Assembly: GCF_000730165.1 (NCBI RefSeq)
Contig: NZ_CP022111.1
Span: forward strand, 682,001 to 746,000
Source of the DNA: Nitrospirillum viridazoti CBAmc
Lineage (GTDB): Bacteria > Pseudomonadota > Alphaproteobacteria > Azospirillales > Azospirillaceae
DNA: 64,000 nucleotides
Reading direction: 5' to 3'
Of this stretch, positions 25,389 through 33,729 are shown piece after piece. A program made the translations under genes and the position numbers. The notes beneath the pieces are model-generated. The model was not told the DNA's origin. It saw nothing but the letters and a program-made list of their open reading frames with translations, and searched no databases. How positions within the stretch are numbered: the first letter of the stretch is position 1; the number at the start of each line of letters is the position of its first letter.

Positions 25389-28300
25389 ATGACCGATACG
25401 ACGGTTGGTTCAGGCTCCGAACGGCTGCTCACGTTCGGCCCTTTCCGCCTTTCGCCGGGTCGCAAGATCCTGTTGGACGGTGACGCCCCGCTGCGCCTCG
25501 GCAGCAGGGCCTTGGATATCCTGATCGTGCTGGCGGAACGCGCTGGCCAGGTGGTGGCCAAGGACGACCTGGTGGCCAATGTCTGGCCCGACACCTATGT
25601 CGACGACGCCAACCTGCGGGTCAACATCGCCGCCCTGCGCAAGGCCCTGGGCGAAGGCCGCGACGGCGCCCGCTACATCGCCAATGTTCCCGGACGGGGC
25701 TATTGCTTCGTGGCGCCGGTGACGCGCTCGGACGGGGTGCCGGAACCGGTCACCTTGGCGCCGCCCCCCGCGCCCGGCGGCGCGGGCGGGGACTTGGCGG
25801 GCCATAACCTGCCCGTTCGGCTGACCCGCGTCGTGGGGCGGGAAGCGCTTGTCCGCACCCTGTCCGAACAACTGCCCGCCCGTCGCTTCATCACCCTTGT
25901 CGGGCCGGGCGGCATTGGCAAGACGACGGTGGCGCTGGCCCTGGCCGAGGCGGCCGCGGCCGGTTATGCCGATGGCGCGCGCTTTGTGGATTTCGCGCCG
26001 GTGACGGATGCCGCCCTGGGCGATGCCACGCTGGCGGCCAGTGTGCTGGCCGGGGCCCTCGGCGTCTCGGTCGACCGCATCGCCGATCTGGGCGCCATCC
26101 TGCAGGACAAGAACCTGCTGCTGATCCTGGATAATTGCGAGCATGTGGTGGGAACGGCGGCGGTGCTTGCCGAGACCGTGCTGCGGGGCGCGCCGGGCGT
26201 CCACATCCTGGCCACCAGCCGTGAGCCGCTGCGGGCTGAGGGGGAATGGGTGCAGCGCCTGGCCTCGCTGGAAACCCCGCCGGTGACAGCCTCCATCGAC
26301 GCCGCACAGGCCCTGAGCTATTCCGCCGTGGCCCTGTTCGTGGAGCGGGCCGCGGCCTGTGTCGACACCTTCACCTTCACTGATGCGGACGTGTCGCTAG
26401 TGTCCGAGATCTGCCGTGGCCTGGACGGCATCCCGCTGGCCATCGAGCTGGCGGCCGCCCGCCTGGACCTGTTCGGGCTGCGCGGCTTGGCCACCCGTTT
26501 GAACGACCGCTTCGCCCTCTTGGTACGGGGCCGGCGCACCGCCTTGCCCCGGCACCAGACGCTGCGCGCCATGCTGGACTGGAGCTATGAACTGCTGCCC
26601 ATGGCGGAGCGGACGGTGCTGCATCGCCTGGCGGTTTTCGCTGGCGGATTCACCATGGAATCCGCCGCGACCGTGGCTGGCGACACGCTGCTCAGCCAGA
26701 CCGACATTCTGGTGGCGTTGTCGAACCTCGTGGCCAAGTCGCTTTTGATCGCCGATGTTAGCGGTAACTGTGTCCACTACAAGTTGCTGGAGATGACCCG
26801 GGCCTACGCCCTGGAAAAGCTGATGGAAAGCGGGGAGCTGCCTCGCCTGCTGCGCCGGCATGCCGAATGCCACCGCGACCTGCTGGTGCGGGCGGAACAG
26901 GAATGGGATCACCGGCCCACGGCGGAATGGCTGGAGGTCTACGGCCGGCAGATCGACAATTTGCGCGCCGCCCTCATCTGGGCTTTCGGGCCCGAGGGGG
27001 ACGCCAGCCTGGGCCTTTCCCTGACCGCCGCGGCCGTGCCGCTATGGATGCAGCTGTCGCTGATGAACGAGTGCCGCGAAGCGGTGCGCCGTGCACTGGA
27101 CATTGTGCCGCCGTCGGCGGCGGCGGAGCTGGTGCCGGGCCCGGATGCGGAACGGATGCTGCGCCTGCTGGCGGCCCTGGGCCTGTCGCTGATCTACACC
27201 AAAGGGCCGGGGCCGGAAATCCGCGCGGTGCTGGGCCAGGCGCTGACCCTGGCGCGCCATTTGGACAACATCGACTATCAGTTGCGTGCCCTGTGGGGCC
27301 TGTACGTCGAGATCTTCAATGAGGGCCGCTACAGCCAGGCGCTGGAGATTTCCGAGCAGTTTCGCGCCGTGGCGGTACGGTCGGCCGACCCGGTGGATCT
27401 GATGGCGGCCGACCGTATTCGGGGCTTCGCCCTGCATCTGATTGGTGATCATGCCGCCGGCCGGCGGCATATCGAGGATGGGCTGCGCCGCTATGTCCGA
27501 CCCAATCATCGCGGTCACCTGGTGCGTTACCAGTACGACCAGCGGGTTGCGGCGTGCGTGCCCCTGTCCGTCATCCTATGGATCCAGGGTTTTCCCGACC
27601 AGGCGGCGGCCATGGTGGCCATGGCGGTGGAGGAGGCGCAAGCCATGGACCATGCCCTGACGCTGGGGTATGCCCTGTCCACCGCGGCCTGCCAGGTGTC
27701 CCTGCTGGTGGGGGATTTGGCCGCGGCCGACCGTTATGTCGGGTTGCTGCAGGACCAGGCCACCCGCCATGGCCTGGGGCCGTGGGCGGTGATGGGCCGC
27801 TATTTCAAGCATCGGCTGCAGACCCTGCGCGGTGAGCGCGCGGCCGGCCTGACCGGAATGCGCGCCGCGATGGCGGACCTGGAGGCGATCAACTTCGCCC
27901 TACGCTATATCGGCTATCTGGGCGAATGGGCGGAGGCCCTGGGTCAGGCCGGTCAGGTGAGTGAAGGGCTGCAGGTCATCGATCAGGCGCTGAGCCGGTC
28001 GGAGACGCGCGGTATCCGCTGGGCCATGCCGGAACTGCTGCGCGTCAAGGGTGAGCTGCTGATGCGGGAGGATGGTTCCAGCGCCGTACGCATGGGCGCC
28101 GCGCAAGCGGCGGAGGCCCATTTCCACGACGCGATGGCCTGGGCGCGGCAGCAGGAGGCCCTGTCGTGGGAGCTGCGCGCGGCCGTCAGCCTGGCGCGGC
28201 TTTGGCGCAGCCAAGGCCGGTCCGCCGATGCCCACGCGCTGGTGTATGGCATCCATGGCCGCTTCACCGAGGGATTGCTGACAGCCGATCTGGTGGCCGC

Positions 28301-28448
28301 CCGCGACCTCATGGTGACCCTGGTGCAGGACATGGCCTGCCCGCTGGCGTCCGGCCTGCTGGATGGCGCCGTTGGTCCCGCGCGGCCCTGGCCGGCGCGC
28401 GAGGGGCGGGATGGAGAGGTCATTCCCTTCCCGGGCGTGGCCTGCTAG
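25389..28448 (+). CDS. Winged-helix STAND-type ATPase regulator
   Basis: A large cytoplasmic regulator of 1019 residues. Residues about 12-110 form an OmpR/CadC-type winged helix (LLTFGPFRLSPGRKILLDGD, LRLGSRALDILIVLAERAGQ, RYIANVPGRGYCFVAPV). An NB-ARC-like NTPase follows with Walker A GPGGIGKT at 172-179, LLLILDNCEHV (Walker B) and ILATSREPLRAEGE. The rest, from about residue 480, is helical and TPR-like. Such proteins couple ligand sensing by the repeat region to ATP-dependent oligomerisation and DNA binding. The ATG at 25389 starts at the domain; the target is unknown. An AraC gene lies divergently upstream. Confidence 0.88.
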   Translation: MTDTTVGSGSERLLTFGPFRLSPGRKILLDGDAPLRLGSRALDILIVLAERAGQVVAKDDLVANVWPDTYVDDANLRVNIAALRKALGEGRDGARYIANVPGRGYCFVAPVTRSDGVPEPVTLAPPPAPGGAGGDLAGHNLPVRLTRVVGREALVRTLSEQLPARRFITLVGPGGIGKTTVALALAEAAAAGYADGARFVDFAPVTDAALGDATLAASVLAGALGVSVDRIADLGAILQDKNLLLILDNCEHVVGTAAVLAETVLRGAPGVHILATSREPLRAEGEWVQRLASLETPPVTASIDAAQALSYSAVALFVERAAACVDTFTFTDADVSLVSEICRGLDGIPLAIELAAARLDLFGLRGLATRLNDRFALLVRGRRTALPRHQTLRAMLDWSYELLPMAERTVLHRLAVFAGGFTMESAATVAGDTLLSQTDILVALSNLVAKSLLIADVSGNCVHYKLLEMTRAYALEKLMESGELPRLLRRHAECHRDLLVRAEQEWDHRPTAEWLEVYGRQIDNLRAALIWAFGPEGDASLGLSLTAAAVPLWMQLSLMNECREAVRRALDIVPPSAAAELVPGPDAERMLRLLAALGLSLIYTKGPGPEIRAVLGQALTLARHLDNIDYQLRALWGLYVEIFNEGRYSQALEISEQFRAVAVRSADPVDLMAADRIRGFALHLIGDHAAGRRHIEDGLRRYVRPNHRGHLVRYQYDQRVAACVPLSVILWIQGFPDQAAAMVAMAVEEAQAMDHALTLGYALSTAACQVSLLVGDLAAADRYVGLLQDQATRHGLGPWAVMGRYFKHRLQTLRGERAAGLTGMRAAMADLEAINFALRYIGYLGEWAEALGQAGQVSEGLQVIDQALSRSETRGIRWAMPELLRVKGELLMREDGSSAVRMGAAQAAEAHFHDAMAWARQQEALSWELRAAVSLARLWRSQGRSADAHALVYGIHGRFTEGLLTADLVAARDLMVTLVQDMACPLASGLLDGAVGPARPWPAREGRDGEVIPFPGVAC

Positions 28449-28488
28449 GCGGGCGGATCTGCTGCAGGACACGGCTCGCTGGGGGGCA

Positions 28489-29247
28489 TCAGGCCCCGTA
28501 ACCGCCATCTATGGTCAGGACCGAGCCTGTGACGAAGGAGGCATCGGGGCTCGCCAGGAAAAGGATACCGGCCGCCACCTCTTCCGGTCGGCCATAGCGC
28601 CCGAAGGCGTTCATCGCGGCTTGCACCGACGCGAAGGGTCCGCTGGCGGGGTTGAGGTCGGTGTCGATGGACCCGGGCTGCACCACGTTCACGGTGATGC
28701 CGCGGGGGGCCAGATCGCGGGCAGCCCCCTTGCAATAGCCGGCCACGGCCGCCTTGGCGGCGGTGTAGTCGGCCAGGCTGGGGAAGCCGACGCGGGCCGC
28801 CACGCAGGCGCCCACCGCGATGATCCGGCCGTCATCCGCCAATACCCGTGACGCCGCGCGGATGGCGGTGACCACCCCGGTCAAGTTCACGGCGTACTGC
28901 CGGGTCAGCGCCTCGATGTCGCAGTCGGGATCGTCCACGTCACCGGTGGCGAACATGCCGGCGTTGTTCACCAGGATGTCCAGACGGCCGAACTGGGCCA
29001 CGACACTGCCGACCAGCCTCTCGACCTCGCGTGGGTTGGCCTGGTCGACCTTGAACGCCGCCGCGCGGGCACCTCCCGCCCGTATGTCCCGCACCACAGT
29101 GTCGGCCAGGGTGGATGAGGCCAGGTAGCTGATCGCCACGTCCGCTCCCGCGCCGGCCAGGGCCTTCGCGGTCGCGGCCCCAATGCCGCGCGAGCCGCCG
29201 GTGACCAGGGCCACCTTGCCCGCCAATTTCTTCGTCATGCCTGCCAT
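28489..29247 (-). CDS. SDR-family oxidoreductase with replaced catalytic Ser
   Basis: A 252-residue short-chain dehydrogenase fold. It has KVALVTGGSRGIGAATAKAL, DILVNNAGMFATG, the catalytic Tyr and Lys in LADYTAAKAAVAGYCKGA and the end motif TGSVLTIDGGYGA. At the position of the catalytic Ser (normally IGS.VA.RV in this subgroup) it reads IIAVGACVAARVGFPS, so Ser is replaced by Ala, with a Cys next. It may be impaired, use the neighbouring Cys, or serve as a binding protein. ATGs at 29247 and 29238 are both possible starts. Divergent from the Gfo/Idh/MocA gene. Confidence 0.87.
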   Translation of the reverse strand: MAGMTKKLAGKVALVTGGSRGIGAATAKALAGAGADVAISYLASSTLADTVVRDIRAGGARAAAFKVDQANPREVERLVGSVVAQFGRLDILVNNAGMFATGDVDDPDCDIEALTRQYAVNLTGVVTAIRAASRVLADDGRIIAVGACVAARVGFPSLADYTAAKAAVAGYCKGAARDLAPRGITVNVVQPGSIDTDLNPASGPFASVQAAMNAFGRYGRPEEVAAGILFLASPDASFVTGSVLTIDGGYGA

Positions 29248-29575
29248 TTCCGGGATTGAGGGGTTGTCGCGGAAGGGGCGCGAGCCGGGCCTTCCGGAGT
29301 GTTCCTGTTTTCAGGATTGGGCCCTGCGGGCGGGACGACGGAGATATATTCCCCTGATGGAAATCGCTATCCATGAACGCTGCGGCTCCCGTCAGTCAGG
29401 TCCCCGCCCGGGGGCCGTTTTACGGCGCAGGGTGCCGCTGTTCCGCCGCCGCCGATTGTATGATTCACCCTCTAATTTGAAATTGTGTGCGGCATCATGT
29501 CCGACAGCGGCTGGTTTTTTTGGCCCGCCCGGCGCTAAGGTTCCCGCCGGATATTCAGGGACTACTGGGGGATGC
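29248..29575. other. Divergent intergenic region
   Basis: About 330 bases between the SDR and the Gfo/Idh/MocA gene. A less GC-rich stretch at 29455-29525 is the likely promoter zone for the plus-strand gene. No clear hairpin, repeat or operator was found; the plus-strand frame is open through it but has no credible start before 29576. Confidence 0.4.
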
Positions 29576-30502
29576 ATGCGTGTCGCGATGATCGGTCTGG
29601 GGGATATCGCGCGCAAGGCCTACTTGCCGGTCCTGGCGGCGCGCAGTGACGTCACCCTGTCGCTGATGTCCCGCGATGCGGACAAGGTGCGGGCCATCGC
29701 CGCCGACTGGCGCGTGGCCCACGCCCACAGCGACCTGGACGCCTTGCTGCGCGATGGACTGGATGCCGCCTTCGTCCATGCCGCGACGGCGGCGCATGAG
29801 GAACTGGTGACCCAGCTGTTGACAGCCGGCATCCCCACCTATGTCGACAAGCCGCTGGCCGATACCGCCGCTGCCGCTGAGCGGCTGGTGGATTTGGCGG
29901 AGGCGCGCGGCGTCAGCCTCATGGTCGGGTTCAACCGCCGGCACGCCCCAGCCTATGCCGCCCTGGCGGCGGCCCCCCGGGACTTGGTGTTGATGCAGAA
30001 GCATCGCGTGGATTTGGCCGACGTTCCGCGCACGGTGGTGTTCGACGATTTCATCCATGTCGTGGACACGCTGCGCTTCCTCATGCCGGCGCCGGTGCGT
30101 GACCTGCGGGTGGACGCCCGCGTGCGGGACGGCCTGCTGCACCATGTGGTGCTGACCCTGGCGGGGGGCGATGGCGCCACCGCCTGCACCGCCATCGGGA
30201 CCATGAACCGGGTGGCCGGCGTGAATGAAGAGGTGCTGGAGGTCTCTGGCCAGGGCCGCGATGGCCAGGCGGTACGCCACCGTGTCGTCGATATGGCCGA
30301 CATCCACATCGCCGAGGCCGGCACCCATACCAGCACCCGGCGGGGCGACTGGACGCCCGTGTCGGACCAGCGCGGCATCCGCCAGGCGGTCGACCATTTC
30401 CTGGGCGCCCTGCGCGCCGGCCGCGTCTTGAGCGCCCGCGACGCGCTGGAAACCCACCGCCTGTGCGAGACGGTGGTCCAGCAGGTTCAAGCCGCCGGCT
30501 GA
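29576..30502 (+). CDS. Gfo/Idh/MocA-family oxidoreductase
   Basis: A 308-residue NAD(P)-binding protein. The Rossmann start is MRVAMIGLGDIARKAYLPVL, and the family motif AGIPTYVDKPLADTAAAAER holds the catalytic Lys of the EKP-like (here DKP) signature. The middle has GVSLMVGFNRRHAPAYA, then DFIHVVDTLRF with a His in the active-site position. Substrates in this family are sugars, inositols, or biliverdin-like compounds; none can be assigned. It resembles the MviM/YceM subgroup. Its 3' end overlaps the convergent MFS gene by 16 bases. Confidence 0.87.
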   Translation: MRVAMIGLGDIARKAYLPVLAARSDVTLSLMSRDADKVRAIAADWRVAHAHSDLDALLRDGLDAAFVHAATAAHEELVTQLLTAGIPTYVDKPLADTAAAAERLVDLAEARGVSLMVGFNRRHAPAYAALAAAPRDLVLMQKHRVDLADVPRTVVFDDFIHVVDTLRFLMPAPVRDLRVDARVRDGLLHHVVLTLAGGDGATACTAIGTMNRVAGVNEEVLEVSGQGRDGQAVRHRVVDMADIHIAEAGTHTSTRRGDWTPVSDQRGIRQAVDHFLGALRAGRVLSARDALETHRLCETVVQQVQAAG

Positions 30503-31893
30503 GGCTTCACCGTCAGGCGCAGGAAGCTGGCCACGCTGGCGGCCCCGGCGGCGAAGGCGCCCAGCCACAGGGCCAGCGTGGCGCCATAGGTCAGGTCATG
30601 GTTGGCCAGCAGGCCGAAGCAGGCGGCCGTCAAGGCGGCCCCGGTCGATTGGCCCAACAGGCGGGCGGTGGCGACGATGCCGCTGGCCCCGCCGCTGCGG
30701 TGCAGGGGGGCGCTGCTCATGATGGCCTTCAGGTTGGGCGACTGGAAAAAGCCGAAGCCGGCGCCGCAGACGCCCAGGCGCCAGGCGATGTCCAGGCTGG
30801 ACGGATGGGTCGGCATCAGCGCCACCAGCGCCATGCCCAGGCACAGGACGCCCAAGCCCACGCCGCCCAGGATGCCGGCGGGATAGCGATCGGACAGCTT
30901 GCCGGCGATGGGGGCCATCACCGCCACCACCACCGACCAGGGCGTGATCAGCAGGCCCGTCTCCACCGCCGTCCGGCCCATGACCGACTGGAACAGGAAC
31001 GGCAGGGCGACGAAGGCCAGCCCTTGCGCGATGAAGGTGCAGACGGATGTCAAGGCCGACAGGGCGAAAACCCGGTTGCGGAACAGGTCGATGGCCAGCA
31101 TGGGAGCGGGGTGACCCCGCTGCCGGCGCAGCAGCAGGAAGCCGCACAGGGCGGCCCCCGACAGCTCCGCTGCCACCTGCGGCCAGGACGCCGCGTGTGC
31201 CGCCTCGCCCATCCCCAGCACCAGCAGGGCGAACAGGCCAGCGGTCAGCAGCGCCGCCACGCCGTCGAAGCGGTGGCCCAGGGGTGGGATGGCGGGCAGG
31301 GTGACGGTGGCCAAGCCCAAGGCCAGCAGGCAGAACGGCACGTTCACCAGGAACAGCCAATGCCAGGTCGCCACCGACAGGATGGTTGAGGTGACGGTGG
31401 GCCCAATGGCGAAGGAGATGGCGACGGCCAGGGCGTTGCGGCCGAACCCCCGGCCCATGATGCGGGCCGGATAGATGTGACGGATCAGCGCGATGTTGAC
31501 GCTCATGATGGCGGCGGCACCCAGGCCCTGCACCACACGCGCCACTTCCAGCAGGGGCAGGGTCGGGGACAGCCCGCAGGCCAGCGACGACAGGGCGAAC
31601 AGGGCAAGGCCCGCCAGGTAGACGCGCTTCTGCCCGAGCAGGTCGCCCAGCGAGGCCAGCGGCAGCACGGCGGCGGCCACCGCCAGCTGATAGGCGTTCA
31701 CCACCCAGACGGAATCGGCGGCCGTGGCGTGGAAATCGCCGGCGATGGTAGGCAGGGCGGTGTTGGCGATGGCCGTGTCCAGCGTGGCCATGCCCACCGC
31801 CGTCAGGATGGCGGCCATGGCCCAGAACCGGGGACGGTCGGGCAGGCCGTCGGTCTGCGTCGGCTTGGGGGTATCCATCACGTCTGCGGTCAT
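30487..31893 (-). CDS. DHA2-type MFS drug exporter
   Basis: A 468-residue multidrug/proton antiporter with fourteen predicted TM helices. It includes the DHA2 landmarks MATLDTAIANTALPTIAGDF, VWVVNAYQLAVAAAVLPLAS, GDLLGQKRVYLAGLALF and motif C-like RNALAVAISFAIGPTVTSTI. It lacks an adjacent HlyD partner, so it probably works in the inner membrane alone. Substrate unknown. An ATG at 31878 is an alternative start. Confidence 0.87.
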   Translation of the reverse strand: MTADVMDTPKPTQTDGLPDRPRFWAMAAILTAVGMATLDTAIANTALPTIAGDFHATAADSVWVVNAYQLAVAAAVLPLASLGDLLGQKRVYLAGLALFALSSLACGLSPTLPLLEVARVVQGLGAAAIMSVNIALIRHIYPARIMGRGFGRNALAVAISFAIGPTVTSTILSVATWHWLFLVNVPFCLLALGLATVTLPAIPPLGHRFDGVAALLTAGLFALLVLGMGEAAHAASWPQVAAELSGAALCGFLLLRRQRGHPAPMLAIDLFRNRVFALSALTSVCTFIAQGLAFVALPFLFQSVMGRTAVETGLLITPWSVVVAVMAPIAGKLSDRYPAGILGGVGLGVLCLGMALVALMPTHPSSLDIAWRLGVCGAGFGFFQSPNLKAIMSSAPLHRSGGASGIVATARLLGQSTGAALTAACFGLLANHDLTYGATLALWLGAFAAGAASVASFLRLTVKPQPAA

Positions 31894-32023
31894 CGGCCTA
31901 TCCCAGGCTTCCGGTCATCGATCCGCTTCCGGGATAGTCGAAGTCGGCCCTGTCCAGGCGCGCCGAAAGCGCTGGCGTGCCATGCCGCCGCCCCAGCCAG
32001 GCCAGGGCGGCGGGCTTGAATGA

Positions 32024-32455
32024 TCAGACCTCGTAGGGGGATTCGGCGCCGATCAGCATGACCTCCACGGCAGCCACGGCGGCCACGGCATGACCCACCA
32101 GGCGGGGCTGGATCTGGGTGGGGAAGACTTCGGGGCCGATGATGCCGACGCCGATGGGCTTCATGAATTCCAGCTGCATGTTGACCAGGGCATCGCTGAC
32201 CGACTGGCCCATGACGCGGCCGTGCGCCGTCTCGCCATGCTCGATGATGCCCAGCACCACCACGGCGTCGACGTCGTCGCGCTGCAGCAGGCGCTTGGTG
32301 GCCAGCGGCTTTTCGTAGGAGCCCGGCACCCGCACCACGGCGCGCAGCGTCATGCCGCGCTCCTTGATGGCCCCGGCGGCGGCGGCCAGCATCGTCTCGC
32401 ATTCGTTCTTGTGGAAGGAGCCGACGACGATGGCGACTCCGCTTTTCTTGGGCAC
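32024..32455 (-). CDS. ribH: 6,7-dimethyl-8-ribityllumazine synthase, atypical
   Basis: A 143-residue lumazine-synthase fold protein that would condense the ribityl-pyrimidinedione with dihydroxybutanone phosphate in riboflavin synthesis. It keeps VPGSYEKPLATKRLLQ, IIEHGETAHGRVMGQSV with the catalytic His after GET, and a nucleotide-binding N-strand VAIVVGSFHKNE. Several stretches (RDDVDAVVVLG, KPIGVGIIGP, QIQPRL) resemble, from memory, the archaeal RibH branch more than the usual alphaproteobacterial RibH1 or RibH2. No other riboflavin gene is nearby, so it may be an extra copy. Function as a true synthase is probable but not certain. Confidence 0.78.
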   Translation of the reverse strand: MPKKSGVAIVVGSFHKNECETMLAAAAGAIKERGMTLRAVVRVPGSYEKPLATKRLLQRDDVDAVVVLGIIEHGETAHGRVMGQSVSDALVNMQLEFMKPIGVGIIGPEVFPTQIQPRLVGHAVAAVAAVEVMLIGAESPYEV

Positions 32456-32564
32456 GGGATGCTACTCCTGAAGGGGGCGCGGACGCTGTCAGGCGGACGC
32501 CCAATGGGAAGGCGGGCCACTATGGCGAAAAGAACGGGCGGCGGAAAGATGTCGCCGCCCCATC

Positions 32565-33044
32565 TCAGCCTTCCGAAGGCCGGCGGAACACCACCACCCG
32601 GGTGGTCATCAGCTGCACCACCTCGCCCCGCTGGTTCCGCGTTTCGGTCCGCATGGTGATCATTCCTCGATCGGGCCGGGAGCGGGAGGGCTTTACCTCC
32701 AGGATCTCGCAGTGCGCCTGCAGGATGTCGCCGGGCCGGGTGGGCGCGGGCCAAGTGATGTCAGCACCCGCGCCGATGACGCCGCCGGCGATGGGCAGGC
32801 CATCGACCATCAGCCGCATGGTGACGGCGGCCGTGTGCCAGCCGCTGGCCGCCAGCCCGCCGAAGAAGCTGTGGCCTGCCGCCTCCTCATCCAGATGGAA
32901 GGGCTGGGGGTCGAACTGCGCCGCGAATGCCTTGATCCCGGGGGCGTCCAGCATGTGCGTGCCGGTCACGTGGCGCTGACCGGGGTAAAGGTCGTCCAGG
33001 TACAGCTTGGGGCCGGTGGGGGAGGTGGTCGCCGTTTCCGACAT
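32565..33044 (-). CDS. MaoC-family dehydratase
   Basis: A 159-residue hot-dog fold protein. The hydratase-2 pattern is seen in AAQFDPQPFHLDEEAAGHSF (catalytic Asp and His) followed by FFGGLAASGWHTAAVTMRLM. It probably hydrates an enoyl-CoA, or is a related dehydratase. The C-terminal strand block has MITMRTETRNQRGEVVQLM. It is divergent from the HxlR regulator over a short region with two palindromic operators, so it is likely regulated with the efflux operon. Confidence 0.88.
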   Translation of the reverse strand: MSETATTSPTGPKLYLDDLYPGQRHVTGTHMLDAPGIKAFAAQFDPQPFHLDEEAAGHSFFGGLAASGWHTAAVTMRLMVDGLPIAGGVIGAGADITWPAPTRPGDILQAHCEILEVKPSRSRPDRGMITMRTETRNQRGEVVQLMTTRVVVFRRPSEG

Positions 33045-33097
33045 GGGTGGTTTGCTCCGCTCGCAGGGGTGTCAAGCCGGATGGACCGGCTTTGTGA

Positions 33098-33112
33098 CTT
33101 GCATAATGAAAG
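33098..33112. promoter_or_regulatory. HxlR operator candidate, copy 1
   Basis: CTTGCAT-A-ATGAAAG is an inverted repeat with one mismatch in seven. It lies within the 129-base gap between the MaoC gene and the HxlR gene. The same sequence recurs exactly 42 bases downstream, so both copies lie on the same face of the helix. Confidence 0.55.
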
Positions 33113-33139
33113 TAACAAGGTTTATATGGCGTCCTGTGG

Positions 33140-33154
33140 CTTTCATTATGAAAG
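33140..33154. promoter_or_regulatory. HxlR operator candidate, copy 2
   Basis: CTTTCAT-T-ATGAAAG is a perfect inverted repeat around a single base. Both copies are followed by TAACA, giving a 16-base direct repeat (33102-33117 and 33144-33159) with one difference. TTTATATGG between the copies could hold the -10 of the HxlR promoter. Position 20 bases before the HxlR start fits autoregulation and control of the downstream efflux genes. Confidence 0.55.
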
Positions 33155-33173
33155 TAACACAAGGACGGTCATC

Positions 33174-33716
33174 ATGCACGATAGCAGCCCGATCAATCCG
33201 CAGTGCCCCATCGCCCGCAGCCTGGACCGGGTGGGTGAGTGGTGGAGCATGTTGATTTTGCGCGAGGCGTTCCTGGGCGCCAGCCGTTTCGACCAGTTCC
33301 AGAAGAATCTGGGCATCGCGCCCAACATGCTGACCCGCCGGTTGCAGACGCTGGTGGCCGACGGCCTGCTGGAAAAACGCCCCTACAGCACGCGGCCGCT
33401 GCGCCATGAATATGTGCTGACGGCCGCCGGTCAGGACTTCCGCCCCGTGCTCTGGACCATCATGGCCTGGGGCAACCAGCATTTCGCACCCGAAGGCCCG
33501 GCCATTCAGCTGGTGGACAGTGTCACCGGTGCGCTGGCCGAACCGATGTTGGTCGATCGCCATACCGGCCGGCCGCTGACCTACCCCGCCTTCCGTGTCG
33601 TGGCCGGCCCCGCCGCCGACGCCCGCACCAAGTCGCGCTATCCCACCTGGCCCGCCACCGCGCCCACACCCAGCCCCACCGAATCCGCCGCCGCCCCGAC
33701 CGGCGCCGCCGCTTGA
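33174..33716 (+). CDS. HxlR-family transcriptional regulator
   Basis: A winged-helix regulator of 180 residues. It begins with NPQCPIARSLDRVGEWWSML (conserved Cys and the D..G.WW motif of HxlR), then FDQFQKNLGIAPNMLTRRLQ, KRPYSTRPLRHEYVLTAAGQ and LWTIMAWGNQHF. After about residue 115 comes a short linker and a Pro/Ala/Thr-rich tail (SRYPTWPATAPTPSPTESA), which is unusual for the family. The ATG at 33174 follows CAAGGACGGTC. It is the first gene of the efflux operon; the usual role is a repressor released by a quinone-like or electrophilic compound. Confidence 0.9.
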   Translation: MHDSSPINPQCPIARSLDRVGEWWSMLILREAFLGASRFDQFQKNLGIAPNMLTRRLQTLVADGLLEKRPYSTRPLRHEYVLTAAGQDFRPVLWTIMAWGNQHFAPEGPAIQLVDSVTGALAEPMLVDRHTGRPLTYPAFRVVAGPAADARTKSRYPTWPATAPTPSPTESAAAPTGAAA

Positions 33717-33729
33717 AGGATGCGATCCC

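Noticed and set aside
31890-32504. A minus-strand frame overlapping the lumazine synthase gene
   Set aside because: The other frame encodes the recognisable RibH fold with good codon bias; this one is Arg/His-rich.
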